Positions 34,892 to 43,529 of a stretch of 64,000 nt of DNA are shown here, piece by piece. A program made the position numbers and the translations under genes. Under the pieces are notes generated by a model. The model made no database searches. It saw only the letters and a list, made by a program, of their open reading frames with translations, and had not been told where the DNA came from. This stretch comes from Streptomyces longhuiensis (GTDB taxonomy: Bacteria > Actinomycetota > Actinomycetes > Streptomycetales > Streptomycetaceae). The stretch spans positions 3,111,501 through 3,175,500 of the forward strand of contig NZ_CP085173.1 of assembly GCF_020616555.1 (NCBI RefSeq), given 5' to 3'. Position 1 is the stretch's first letter. The number at the start of each line of letters is the position of its first letter.

Positions 34892-37800
34892 TCAGACGCC
34901 CGCCGGCTCCGGCTCGCCGGACTCGGACTCCGAGGCCTCCGCGGCCTCCGGTCCGGCCGTCACCCCGGCCTTCTTCGCCCGCTTCGCCTCGCGCTTCTTG
35001 CGGCGCCGCTCCTTGCGGAGCTCCAGCATCGCGTAGAGCGTCGGGACGAGGAGGAGCGTCAGGAGCGTCGACGTGATCAGACCGCCGATCACCACCACCG
35101 CGAGCGGCTGGGCGATGAAGCCGCCCTCTCCGGTGACGCCGAGCGCCATCGGGAGCAGGGCGAAGATCGTCGCCAGGGCCGTCATGAGGATCGGGCGCAG
35201 ACGGTGGCGACCGCCCTCGATGACCGCCTCGATCGTGCCGTAGCCCTCCTTGCGGTACTGGTTGATCAGGTCGATCAGGACGATCGCGTTGGTGACCACG
35301 ATGCCGATGAGCATCAGCATGCCGATCATCGCCGGGACGCCCATCGGGGTGCCGGTGGCGATGAGCAGGCCGATCGCGCCGGTCGCCGCGAACGGGATCG
35401 AGACCAGCAGGATCAGCGGCTGCGCCAGCGAGCGGAACGTGGCGACCAGAAGCATGAACACGATCGCGATCGCGGCCAGCATCGCGAGGCCGAGGTTCTT
35501 GAACGCGTCGTCCTGGTCGGACGTGACGCCGCCGATCGTGGCCTTCGCGCCCGCGGGCAGCTTCAGCGCCTTGATCTTCGTCTGGAGGTCGGCGCTGACC
35601 GCGCCGGTGTTGTCACCGGTCGGCCTGGCCGTGATCGTCGCGGCGCGGGCGCCGTCGATCCGGGTCATGGAGACCGGCCCGTCCACCAGCTTCACCGTGG
35701 CGATGTCGCCGAGCTTCAGACCGCGGGGGCCCATCGGGAGCTTCTTGAGCTCGTCCATGGTCGTGGCGGGCTTCGCCGACTTCACGACGACGTCGCGCTC
35801 GGTGTCGTCGAGGATCGCCTTGCCGCTGGTCGTACCGCGCACGGCCTGGCCGACGGCCGCGCCGAGCGTGGTGTCGTTGAACCCGGCGGCCGCGGCCTTG
35901 GAATTGGCCTTGACCGAGATGCGCGGGACCGACTGCGACAGGTCGCTGGTGACGTCCGTGACGCCGTCGAGCTCGGCGACCTCGTCGCGGACCTCGTCGG
36001 CCGCCTTGCGCAGGACCTGGCCATCGGCCGCCTTCACCACGACGCTCAGGTCCTGGCTGCCGAAGCCGTCACCGGCCGCGATGGTGGTCCGGCCGATCCC
36101 GGCGAGCTCACCGAGACCCTTCTCGATGCGGTCCTGGGTCTTCTCGAACGACGCCTTGTCCTTCAGCGTCACCTGGTACGACGCCTGGTTGGTGTCGGTG
36201 CCGCCGCCGAAGGCCGCCATGAAGCCGGACGAGCCGATGGTGACCTGGTAGTCCTTGACCGAGTCGACGCCGTCGAGCAGCTTCTCGACCTTCTTCGCCG
36301 CGGCGTCGGTCGCCGCCAGGCTGGTGCCCGGCTTCAGCTCCTGCTTGATGGACAGGACTTCCTGCTCGCCCTGGTCGAAGAAGTTCGTCTTCAGCATGGG
36401 GGCCATGCCGAACGTGCCGACCAGGACCACGACCGCGATCAGGACGCTGGTGAGGCGGCGACGGGTCGCGAAGCGCAGGACGGGGACGTAGATCCGCTGG
36501 AGCCAGGACCGCGCCTCCTTCTCCTCCGCCTTGCGGCGCGCCTCCTCCGGATCGACGCCCTTGATCGCCTTGGGCGGGCGCAGGAACCAGTACGACAGGA
36601 CCGGGACGACGGTGAGCGAGACGATCAGCGAGGCCAGCAGGGCCGCCGTGACCGTCAGCGAGAACGAGCCGAACAGCTCGCCGACCATGCCGCCGACCAG
36701 GCCGATGGGCAGGAAGACGGCGACGGTGGTCAGGGTGGACGACGTGACGGCGCCCGCGACCTCGCGGACCGCCTTGAGGATCGCCTCCTGGCGCTCCTCG
36801 CCGTAGCCGAGGTGCCGCTTGATGTTCTCCAGGACGACGATGGAGTCGTCCACGACGCGGCCGATCGCGATGGTCAGCGCGCCGAGCGTGAGCATGTTGA
36901 GCGAGAGGTCACGGGTCCACAGGACGATCAGGGCCAGGACGACCGAGAGCGGGATCGAGACCGCGGTGACCAGGGTCGAGCGGATCGACGCCAGGAAGAC
37001 CAGGATGACGAGGACGGCGAAGAGGAGGCCGAGCGCGCCCTCCGTCGTCAGGCCGTCGATGGACTTGGAGACGGCCGGGCCCTGGTCGCTGACGACCGTG
37101 AGCTTCGCGCCGGTGCCGAGGTCCTTGCGCAGGTCGGGGAGCTTGTCCTTGACCGCGTCGGAGATGGCGACCGCGCTGCCGTCGTGGTCCATGGTGACCA
37201 TGACCGCGAGGCTGGGTTTGCCGTCGGTGCGGGTGATCGAGTCGGCCTTCGCGGGCCGCTGCGCGACCTCGGCGACGTCACCGAGGCGTACGGGCTTCCT
37301 GACGCCCTCGCCGGTGACCATCAGGTCCTCGATCTGCTTCAGGGAGGTGAAGCCGCCGCCGACCTGGACGGTGCGGTTGCTGCCGCCCTCGTCGAAGGAG
37401 CCGGCGGGCAGGGTCGCGCCACCCGCCTGGAGGGACTGGCCGAGCGCGGCCTGGCTGATGCCGGCCGCGGCGAGCTTCTTGTCGTCGGGGGTGACGGTGA
37501 CCTGGAGGTCGCGCACACCGTCGACGGTGACCTGGCCGACGCCGTCGATGTCCTTGAGGGACGGGACGACGGTCTTGTCGAGCTGGTCGGCGAGCGCCTG
37601 CTGGTCCTTGTCGGACGTGACGGCGAGGACGACGGTCGGGATGTCGTCCGTGGAGCCCGCGATGACCTGCGGGTCGACGTCGTCGGGGAGCTGGGCGCGG
37701 GCCCGGTTCACGGCCTGCTGGACGTCGGCGACGAGCTGCTTGGAGCCGTTGCCGTAGTCGAACTGGGCCATGATCACGGCGTTGCCCTCGCTCGCCGTGG

Positions 37801-38047
37801 AGGTGATGCCGGTGATGCCGTCGACCGCCTCGATGGTCGACTCGAGCGGCTCGATGACCTGCTTCTCGACCACGTCGGGAGACGCGCCCTGGTACGGGGC
37901 CAGGACGGACACCATGGGCAGTTCGATGGAGGGCAGCAGCTGCTGCTTGAGCTGGGGTATCGCGATGGCGCCGAAGACGATCGCGATGATCGACATCAGC
38001 CCGATCAGGGCCCGTTGAGCGAGGCTGAATCTCGACAGCCAGGACAT
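34892..38047 (-). CDS. RND-family efflux permease (AcrB/HAE1-like)
   Basis: A 1051-residue RND permease with the expected duplicated arrangement: one membrane helix, a large external loop, then five helices, repeated. The conserved first-helix end and PSIELP segment resemble AcrB and SwrC/YerP. Charged residues of the proton relay are in RVVDDSIV and in the equivalent second half. No adaptor or outer channel gene is present, as expected for a Gram-positive. It lies 186 bases downstream of the response regulator on the same strand, so it may be that system's target. The C-terminus is rich in Glu, Ala and Lys. Confidence 0.92.
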   Translation of the reverse strand: MSWLSRFSLAQRALIGLMSIIAIVFGAIAIPQLKQQLLPSIELPMVSVLAPYQGASPDVVEKQVIEPLESTIEAVDGITGITSTASEGNAVIMAQFDYGNGSKQLVADVQQAVNRARAQLPDDVDPQVIAGSTDDIPTVVLAVTSDKDQQALADQLDKTVVPSLKDIDGVGQVTVDGVRDLQVTVTPDDKKLAAAGISQAALGQSLQAGGATLPAGSFDEGGSNRTVQVGGGFTSLKQIEDLMVTGEGVRKPVRLGDVAEVAQRPAKADSITRTDGKPSLAVMVTMDHDGSAVAISDAVKDKLPDLRKDLGTGAKLTVVSDQGPAVSKSIDGLTTEGALGLLFAVLVILVFLASIRSTLVTAVSIPLSVVLALIVLWTRDLSLNMLTLGALTIAIGRVVDDSIVVLENIKRHLGYGEERQEAILKAVREVAGAVTSSTLTTVAVFLPIGLVGGMVGELFGSFSLTVTAALLASLIVSLTVVPVLSYWFLRPPKAIKGVDPEEARRKAEEKEARSWLQRIYVPVLRFATRRRLTSVLIAVVVLVGTFGMAPMLKTNFFDQGEQEVLSIKQELKPGTSLAATDAAAKKVEKLLDGVDSVKDYQVTIGSSGFMAAFGGGTDTNQASYQVTLKDKASFEKTQDRIEKGLGELAGIGRTTIAAGDGFGSQDLSVVVKAADGQVLRKAADEVRDEVAELDGVTDVTSDLSQSVPRISVKANSKAAAAGFNDTTLGAAVGQAVRGTTSGKAILDDTERDVVVKSAKPATTMDELKKLPMGPRGLKLGDIATVKLVDGPVSMTRIDGARAATITARPTGDNTGAVSADLQTKIKALKLPAGAKATIGGVTSDQDDAFKNLGLAMLAAIAIVFMLLVATFRSLAQPLILLVSIPFAATGAIGLLIATGTPMGVPAMIGMLMLIGIVVTNAIVLIDLINQYRKEGYGTIEAVIEGGRHRLRPILMTALATIFALLPMALGVTGEGGFIAQPLAVVVIGGLITSTLLTLLLVPTLYAMLELRKERRRKKREAKRAKKAGVTAGPEAAEASESESGEPEPAGV

Positions 38048-38191
38048 GGTGTGGGTCTCTCTCTGTGGCAGGCGCGGCAGGAGGAGGCCCCGGGCGGCCG
38101 GGGGACGCGGGTGCGTCCGAAGAGACGTGCGGGGCCCCCTACACCCTCAGTCATGCGCGAGGGCGGATCCGTAGCTCCCAGGTCCCGTTCT

Positions 38192-38204
38192 TATGCGCCG
38201 CATA
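38192..38204 (-). promoter_or_regulatory. 13-bp palindrome upstream of the RND exporter
   Basis: TATGCG-C-CGCATA, perfect 6-bp arms, about 145 bases upstream of the exporter start and 30 bases past the response regulator stop. Candidate site for the neighbouring response regulator. Confidence 0.4.
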
Positions 38205-38233
38205 CTGCGCCCGTAGTACGCGGAGGCCCCGGC

Positions 38234-38932
38234 TCACTCCACCCTTGGACGGACCAGGCCCGATTCGTACGCGATTACTACGAGTTGGGCACGGTCCCGC
38301 GCGCCGAGCTTGGCCATGGCGCGGTTCACATGGGTCTTGACCGTGAGCGGGCTGACCTGGAGGCGCTCCGCGATCTCGTCGTTCGAGTGGCCGCCGGCGA
38401 CCTGGACGAGGACCTCGCGCTCGCGGGTGGTCAGCGCGGCGAGACGTTCGCCGTGGGCGCCGCCGGGGCGGGCGCCGTCCTCCCAGTCGCCGTACCCCTC
38501 GCCCTGGGCGAGGAACTTGGCGATCAGGCCCTTGGTGGCGACCGGCGACAGGAGCGCCTCGCCCGCGGCGGCGATCCGCACGGCGCCGAGGAGCTCCTCG
38601 GGTTCGGCGCCCTTGCCGAGGAAGCCGGAGGCGCCCGCGCGCAGCGACTGGACGACGTACTCGTCGACCTCGAACGTCGTGAGCATCACGACGCGTACGT
38701 GTGCCAGTTCGGGGTCGGCGCTGATCAGGCGGGTCGCGGCGAGTCCGTCGGTGCCGGGCATCCGGATGTCCATGAGAACGACATCGGCCTTCTCGGATTT
38801 GGCGAGGCCGACCGCCTCCGCGCCGTCCGAGGCCTCGCCGACGACGAGCATGTCGGGTTCGGAGTCCACGAGGACGCGGAAGGCACTGCGCAGCAGGGCC
38901 TGGTCGTCGGCGAGCAGTACCCGAATGGTCAT
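38234..38932 (-). CDS. NarL/LuxR-family response regulator
   Basis: 232 residues. The receiver domain has phospho-acceptor D55 (VLMDIRMP) and conserved Lys in FLGKG. The LuxR-type helix-turn-helix (about residues 165-225) has the ERLQVSPLTVKTH recognition region. ATGA overlap with the histidine kinase gene. It follows pspA-pspAA on the same strand. Confidence 0.95.
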   Translation of the reverse strand: MTIRVLLADDQALLRSAFRVLVDSEPDMLVVGEASDGAEAVGLAKSEKADVVLMDIRMPGTDGLAATRLISADPELAHVRVVMLTTFEVDEYVVQSLRAGASGFLGKGAEPEELLGAVRIAAAGEALLSPVATKGLIAKFLAQGEGYGDWEDGARPGGAHGERLAALTTREREVLVQVAGGHSNDEIAERLQVSPLTVKTHVNRAMAKLGARDRAQLVVIAYESGLVRPRVE

Positions 38933-40170
38933 CCGGCGTCCCCCGTGTCCGTGGCGAGGCCCGCGGTGGCGCGGGCCTGGACGGGAAGGATCGCATGGAC
39001 GCGGAACCCGCCCCCGTAGCGCGGTCCCGCCGAGCAGCTGCCGCCGATCGCGGCGACGCGCTCGCGCATGCCGAGGAGACCGTGGCCGCCGCTGTCGGGC
39101 GAGGGCTGCTCGGTGCCGGGCCCGTTGTCCAGGATCGTGACCTCGATGTTCGGGCCTACGCGCACGACGCTGACCTCGGCCTTGGCCTCGGTGCCCGCAT
39201 GCTTCTGCACATTGGTCAGGGCCTCCTGGATGATCCGGTAGGCGGCCAGGTCGACGGCGGCCTGCAGGCCGGTGGCCCGGTCGGCGCAGGCGACCTCGAC
39301 GGGCAGGCCGGCGTTGCGGAACGTACCGACGAGGTCTTCGAGGCGGTCGAGTCCCGGCGCCGGTTCGGTGGGCGCCTCCGGATCGCCGGACTGCCTCAAC
39401 AGGCCCACGGTGGCGCGGAGTTCGTTGAGCGCGGAGCGGCTCGCCTCGCGCACGTGCGACAGGGCCTCCTTGGCCTGGTCGGGGCGCTTGTCCATGACGT
39501 GCGAGGCGACGCCCGCCTGGACGTTGACCAGGGCGATGTGGTGCGCGACGACGTCGTGCAGGTCGCGGGCGATGCGCAGGCGCTCCTCGGCGACCCGGCG
39601 CCGGGCCTCCTCCTCCCGTGTGCGCTCGGCCCGCTCGGCCCGCTCGCGGATCGCGTCGACGAACGCGCGCCGGCTGCGCACCGCGTCCCCGGCCGCGGCG
39701 GCCATGCCGGTCCAGGCGAAGACGCCGAGGTTCTCCTGCGTGTACCAGGGCAGAGGGCCGGCCAGCATGGCGGCGCCGGAGAGGAGGGCCATGGTGGCGA
39801 GGCCGACGCGCCACGTGGTGGGGCGGTCGGTGGTGGCGGCGACGGTGTAGAGCGCGACGACGGCGCTCATCGCGACGGGCGCGCGGGGGTCGCCGGTGAC
39901 GAGTTCGGCCAGGGTGACGGCGGAGGTGGCCGCGAGGACCGCCATGGGCGCGCGGCGGCGCAGGACGAGGGCGGCCGCACCGAGCACCATGAGGACGACG
40001 CTGAGGACCTGGGGGCTGCGGGTGCCCCAGGTGGGGGTGCCGTCGCGGCCGCCGTTCGGATCGGCGAAGGAGGCGGCGATCATGCAGAGCAGCACCGCCG
40101 CCGCGAGTGCGGCGTCCATGGCCCGGGGGTGAGTCCTGGCCCAGCGTACGAAGGGGGTCACCGGCGTCAC
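38929..40170 (-). CDS. Membrane sensor histidine kinase (HisKA_3 family)
   Basis: 413 residues. Four or more hydrophobic segments (about residues 15-160) precede a dimerisation domain with phospho-acceptor His in RDLHDVVAHH. The HATPase domain follows (N box EALTNVQKHA, G box DNGPG and GHGLLGM). GTG 40170 is taken as start because GAGGGG is 8 bases upstream; the next in-frame ATG (40209) has no binding site. It has no large external sensor, so it probably senses the membrane itself, as LiaS-type kinases do. 79 bases downstream of pspAA. Confidence 0.93.
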   Translation of the reverse strand: MTPVTPFVRWARTHPRAMDAALAAAVLLCMIAASFADPNGGRDGTPTWGTRSPQVLSVVLMVLGAAALVLRRRAPMAVLAATSAVTLAELVTGDPRAPVAMSAVVALYTVAATTDRPTTWRVGLATMALLSGAAMLAGPLPWYTQENLGVFAWTGMAAAAGDAVRSRRAFVDAIRERAERAERTREEEARRRVAEERLRIARDLHDVVAHHIALVNVQAGVASHVMDKRPDQAKEALSHVREASRSALNELRATVGLLRQSGDPEAPTEPAPGLDRLEDLVGTFRNAGLPVEVACADRATGLQAAVDLAAYRIIQEALTNVQKHAGTEAKAEVSVVRVGPNIEVTILDNGPGTEQPSPDSGGHGLLGMRERVAAIGGSCSAGPRYGGGFRVHAILPVQARATAGLATDTGDAG

Positions 40171-40249
40171 GGTATCGCCCCCTCGTCCGTGCGCGGCAGG
40201 CCCGTCCATCAGCGGTGCGCGCGACGGGCCGCGTACCGGGGGCAGGGGC

Positions 40250-40528
40250 TCAGCCAGGGATCAGGCCCTCGTCGCTGAGCATCTCCCTGACCTCTTCCAA
40301 GGTCGCGTCCGGGGACGGAAGAATAAGTTCCGAGGGTTCGAGCGAAGCGTCGGGCAGCGGGGTGCCGACGGAGCGGACCGTTTCGAGCAGGGCGTTGAGC
40401 GTGCGGCGGAAACCGGGGCCGTCCCCGTTCTCCATCTCGGCCAGGAGCTCGTTGTCGAGCTTGTTGAGCTCGGTGAAGTGGCTGTCGGCCAGCTCCACCT
40501 GCCCCTCCCCCATGATCCGTACGATCAT
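40250..40528 (-). CDS. PspA-associated protein PspAA
   Basis: A 92-residue acidic protein that begins with VRIMGEGQ and ends in a helix with LSDEGLIPG. It matches the PspAA family, found beside pspA in actinobacteria and cyanobacteria. It is 21 bases downstream of pspA, so co-transcribed. Exact role unknown; presumed partner or modulator of PspA. Confidence 0.88.
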   Translation of the reverse strand: MIVRIMGEGQVELADSHFTELNKLDNELLAEMENGDGPGFRRTLNALLETVRSVGTPLPDASLEPSELILPSPDATLEEVREMLSDEGLIPG

Positions 40529-40549
40529 GACGCCCTCCTCGGCGTGGGA

Positions 40550-41347
40550 CTACTGCTTGTCGAAGCGCGGGGTGTCCTGCGGCGTCTGCGTCGGGGACTG
40601 CTGGCCCTGACCGCCCTCGATGGCCTGCTGCGAGGAGGAGGAGCCGCCCGACAGTTCGGCCTTCATCCGCTGGAGTTCCAGCTCTACATCCGTACCACCG
40701 GAGAGGCGGTCCAGCTCGCTCTGGATGTCGTCCTTGGCGAGGCCGGACTGGTCGTCGAGGGCGCCGGAGGCAAGCAGCTCGTCGATCGCGCCGGCCCGGG
40801 CCTGGAGCTGCGCCGTCTTGTCCTCGGCACGCTGGATGGCCATGCCCACGTCGCCCATCTCCTCGGAGATGCCGGAGAAGGCCTCTCCGATGCGGGTCTG
40901 CGCCTGGGCCGCGGTGTAGGTCGCCTTGATCGTCTCCTTCTTCGTACGGAAGGCGTCGACCTTGGCCTGGAGGCGCTGCGCCGCGAGGGTGAGCTTCTCC
41001 TCCTCGCCCTGAAGGGTCTGGTGCTGTGTCTCCAGGTCGGTGACCTGCTGCTGGAGCGCTGCCCGGCGCGAGAGCGCCTCGCGGGCCAGGTCCTCGCGGC
41101 CGAGCGCGAGCGCCTTGCGGCCCTGGTCCTCCAGCTTGGACGACTGGGTCTGGAGCTGGTTGAGCTGCAGCTCCAGGCGCTTGCGCGAGGTCGCCACGTC
41201 GGCGACGCCGCGGCGCACCTTCTGGAGCAGCTCCAGCTGCTTCTGGTACGAGTAATCGAGGGTCTCGCGCGGGTCCTCGGCCCGGTCAAGGGCCTTGTTC
41301 GCCTTCGCGCGGAAGATCATCCCCATACGCTTCATGACACCGCTCAT
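40550..41347 (-). CDS. pspA: PspA/IM30 family envelope-stress protein
   Basis: 265 residues, mostly coiled coil (about residues 25-215), with an amphipathic N-terminal helix and a Gln/Ser/Gly-rich tail. Binds and stabilises stressed membranes as oligomers. In S. lividans, PspA is reported to be important under envelope stress (from memory). It has no PspB/PspC-type partners here; a two-component pair takes that place. Confidence 0.95.
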   Translation of the reverse strand: MSGVMKRMGMIFRAKANKALDRAEDPRETLDYSYQKQLELLQKVRRGVADVATSRKRLELQLNQLQTQSSKLEDQGRKALALGREDLAREALSRRAALQQQVTDLETQHQTLQGEEEKLTLAAQRLQAKVDAFRTKKETIKATYTAAQAQTRIGEAFSGISEEMGDVGMAIQRAEDKTAQLQARAGAIDELLASGALDDQSGLAKDDIQSELDRLSGGTDVELELQRMKAELSGGSSSSQQAIEGGQGQQSPTQTPQDTPRFDKQ

Positions 41348-41648
41348 GGGCTTCGCGCGCCCCCTTCTGACAGATCCAGCAGACGTCCAGCACCAGCACT
41401 GCGACAGAACCCACAGTACGGGTCCTGCCTCTATTACCGCACTGTTCAGGTGCGGATGCGCTCATCCCCAAGGACGACTGCGTCCGGTCCCGCTCCGGCG
41501 CAGGGAGTAGGTGCCCCCTGGGGTGGCCGGTTCGACGAGCACGCGGTGCAGCTGCCGGGAACGCTCAGCAACACTGACGCAGGGTGTTGCCGGATCGTTC
41601 CCCACTCGCCTCTGGTCCATGCGCGCGCACCACGTACCCTTGGGTTTT
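41348..41648. other. Divergent region pspA / DUF3043 gene
   Basis: No gene. The main structure is an imperfect hairpin-capable inverted repeat at 41558-41601 (6-bp outer and 7-bp inner stems). It lies 47 bases before the DUF3043 GTG and about 210 bases upstream of pspA. No clear -10/-35 seen. Confidence 0.5.
41558..41601. promoter_or_regulatory. Inverted repeat between pspA and DUF3043 gene
   Basis: Outer arms GGAACG / CGTTCC and inner arms GCAACAC / GTGTTGC with a small internal loop. Could be an operator pair or an RNA stem in the DUF3043 leader. Confidence 0.45.
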
Positions 41649-42245
41649 GTGTTCCGTAGCCGATCCAAGGACGAGAAGGCCCCGGCCGCCAAGGCACCGG
41701 TGACCAACTCCACGCAGCCCCGTGACCCGCAGGCCCCCAAGGGCCGCCCCACGCCCAAGCGCAGCCAGGCCCAGACCCAGCGCCGCAGCGTGGCCAATAC
41801 GCCGACGACCCGCAAGGAGGCGTCGAAGCGGCAGCGTGACGAGCGCCGCACCGCGATGGAGAGGCAGCGCCAGGCGCTCGCCAGCGGTGACGAGCGTTAT
41901 CTTCCCGCCCGCGACAAGGGTCCGGTGCGAAAGTTCGCGCGCGACTTCGTCGACTCGCGCTTCTGCATCGCCGAGTTCTTCCTGCCCCTGGCGGTGGTCA
42001 TCCTCGTGATGACCATGATCCGGATTCCGAGCCTCCAGAACATCGCGCTGCTGCTCTGGCTCATCGTGATCGTGCTGATCGTCCTCGACTCGGTCGTGAC
42101 GGCGTTCCGCCTGAAGAAGCGCCTGGCCGAGAAGTTCCCGAACGAGCCGAAGAAGGGCGCCGTCGCGTACGCCCTGATGCGCACGCTCCAGATGCGCCGG
42201 CTCCGTCTGCCCAAGCCCCAGGTCAAGCGCGGGGAGCGGCCCTGA
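41649..42245 (+). CDS. DUF3043 membrane protein
   Basis: 198 residues: a long basic, disordered N-terminus (about residues 1-100, rich in Lys, Arg, Gln), then two membrane helices (about 112-155) and a basic tail. This matches DUF3043, an actinobacterial family of unknown role. GTG start with a weak site. It overlaps the next gene by 4 bases (CTGA), so the methyltransferase is translationally coupled to it. Confidence 0.85.
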   Translation: MFRSRSKDEKAPAAKAPVTNSTQPRDPQAPKGRPTPKRSQAQTQRRSVANTPTTRKEASKRQRDERRTAMERQRQALASGDERYLPARDKGPVRKFARDFVDSRFCIAEFFLPLAVVILVMTMIRIPSLQNIALLLWLIVIVLIVLDSVVTAFRLKKRLAEKFPNEPKKGAVAYALMRTLQMRRLRLPKPQVKRGERP

Positions 42246-43036
42246 GCACGGAGGCCTTCTCCGGCGGCGCCGCGGCGTCCTGGCTCGGGAAGCTGAGCGG
42301 TCTGCGCAATTCCGTACGCCAGGAGCTCGTGGCCCGGCAGCTCGACGAGCAGCTGGCCGCGCGCTACCCCGTCGGGCAGCGGCTGCGCATCCTCGACGTC
42401 GGCATGGGCCAGGGCACGCAGGCCCTGCGCCTCGCGCGTGCCGGGCATCAGGTGACCGGGGTCGAGCAGGATCCCGGGATGGTCGCCGTCGCGCGGGCCG
42501 CGCTCGCCGAGGAGCCCGAGGGCATCCGCGGCCGGGTGCGCCTCGTGGAGGGCGACGGCCGTGAGACCGGGGTGCACTTCCTGCCCGGCAGCTTCGACGT
42601 GGTCCTGTGCCACGGGGTCCTGATGTACGTCGAGGACCCCGACGCGCTGCTCGCGGGCCTGGCGCGGATGCTGGCCCCCGGCGGCCTGCTCTCGCTCCTC
42701 GTGCGCAACGGTGACGCGCTCGCCATGCGGCCCGGCCTCGCCGGGGACTGGCAGGCGGCGCTCGGCTCCTTCGACACCCTCTCGTACCGCAACCGGCTCG
42801 GGCTCGACGTGCGGGCCGACCGGCTCGACGCGCTGACCGCGACGCTGGCCGGGATCGGGGCTCCACTGCACGCCTGGTACGGAGTGCGGGTCTTCACGGA
42901 CACGGCGGGGGACGACGCCCCCGTGCCGCCGCCCGGCGAGTTCCACACGCTGCTCGCGGCGGAGGAGCGGGCGGGCCGCACGGAGCCGTACCGCCGGGTG
43001 GCGGCGTTGCTGCACCTGTGCGGCGTGCGGGGCTGA
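42242..43036 (+). CDS. Class I SAM-dependent methyltransferase
   Basis: A Rossmann-fold methyltransferase; motif I is LDVGMGQGT and the acidic motif II VEQDPGM. Substrate unknown. The start is unusual. A CTG at 42242 overlaps the upstream stop as CTGA and has GGGGAG 5 bases upstream, and the sequence after it reads as normal N-terminus (264 residues). The first GTG (42329) has its site only 3 bases away. I favour CTG. Coupled to the DUF3043 gene. Confidence 0.8.
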   Translation: MSTEAFSGGAAASWLGKLSGLRNSVRQELVARQLDEQLAARYPVGQRLRILDVGMGQGTQALRLARAGHQVTGVEQDPGMVAVARAALAEEPEGIRGRVRLVEGDGRETGVHFLPGSFDVVLCHGVLMYVEDPDALLAGLARMLAPGGLLSLLVRNGDALAMRPGLAGDWQAALGSFDTLSYRNRLGLDVRADRLDALTATLAGIGAPLHAWYGVRVFTDTAGDDAPVPPPGEFHTLLAAEERAGRTEPYRRVAALLHLCGVRG

Positions 43037-43151
43037 GGGTCCCGGCGCGCACCACGGTCGCCGATTCTCGGTGACGTGCACGAGGAGCGGGGCCGAGAAG
43101 ACGGTCGAGGTCACGCCCGGCGAGATCCGGGACGGACGCATCGGGAGCGAA

Positions 43152-43183
43152 AGGGGCGGCCACCCGTGCGGGTCGCCGCCCCT
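43152..43183. terminator. Bidirectional terminator
   Basis: 9-bp outer stem (43152-43160 with 43175-43183) and 5-bp inner stem with one mismatch, between the methyltransferase and the small convergent gene. Confidence 0.75.
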
Positions 43184-43210
43184 CTCGGCGTTCCGGAAGG
43201 TGCTGCGGAC

Positions 43211-43429
43211 CTACGCGGGCGCGTCCTCCGCATGCAGGCCCATCGGACCATAGATCTTCGCGTCGTCCTCGAAGAGGCTGACCTGGTCGGCGCCGCCTTC
43301 GGCGAGGGCCTTCCAGTACTCGCCGATCCACGACTCCGCGTCGCCCTGAGTCGTGAACTCCTCGGGCTGCACCGCCGGCTGGACCTCCGTCCCGTCCGAC
43401 TTCTCGAACCTCCACGTCCACGCCGCCAT
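43211..43429 (-). CDS. Small conserved protein of unknown function
   Basis: 72 residues, acidic, Trp-rich N-terminus (WTWRFEK) and one likely alpha-beta fold. Present as a short orphan gene in Streptomyces as far as I recall. GGAGG 6 bases upstream gives a firm ATG. It converges on the methyltransferase and is divergent from the cobU fusion. Confidence 0.75.
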   Translation of the reverse strand: MAAWTWRFEKSDGTEVQPAVQPEEFTTQGDAESWIGEYWKALAEGGADQVSLFEDDAKIYGPMGLHAEDAPA

Positions 43430-43529
43430 GTCAGCCTCCAGGGAGTCAACGGACCAGCTCACGGTCTGAGTACTGCCCGGAAGCCTATCCGGGCGAGCGC
43501 CGCTCGCGGTGGCGCGGGAGGATCTTCCC

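Noticed and set aside
34880..39019. Very long open frame (1379 codons) on the plus strand opposite the RND exporter
   Set aside because: The high-GC third-position pattern opens antisense frames. The translation is full of Arg, Asp and Gly repeats with no domain, and the RND gene opposite has clear family motifs.
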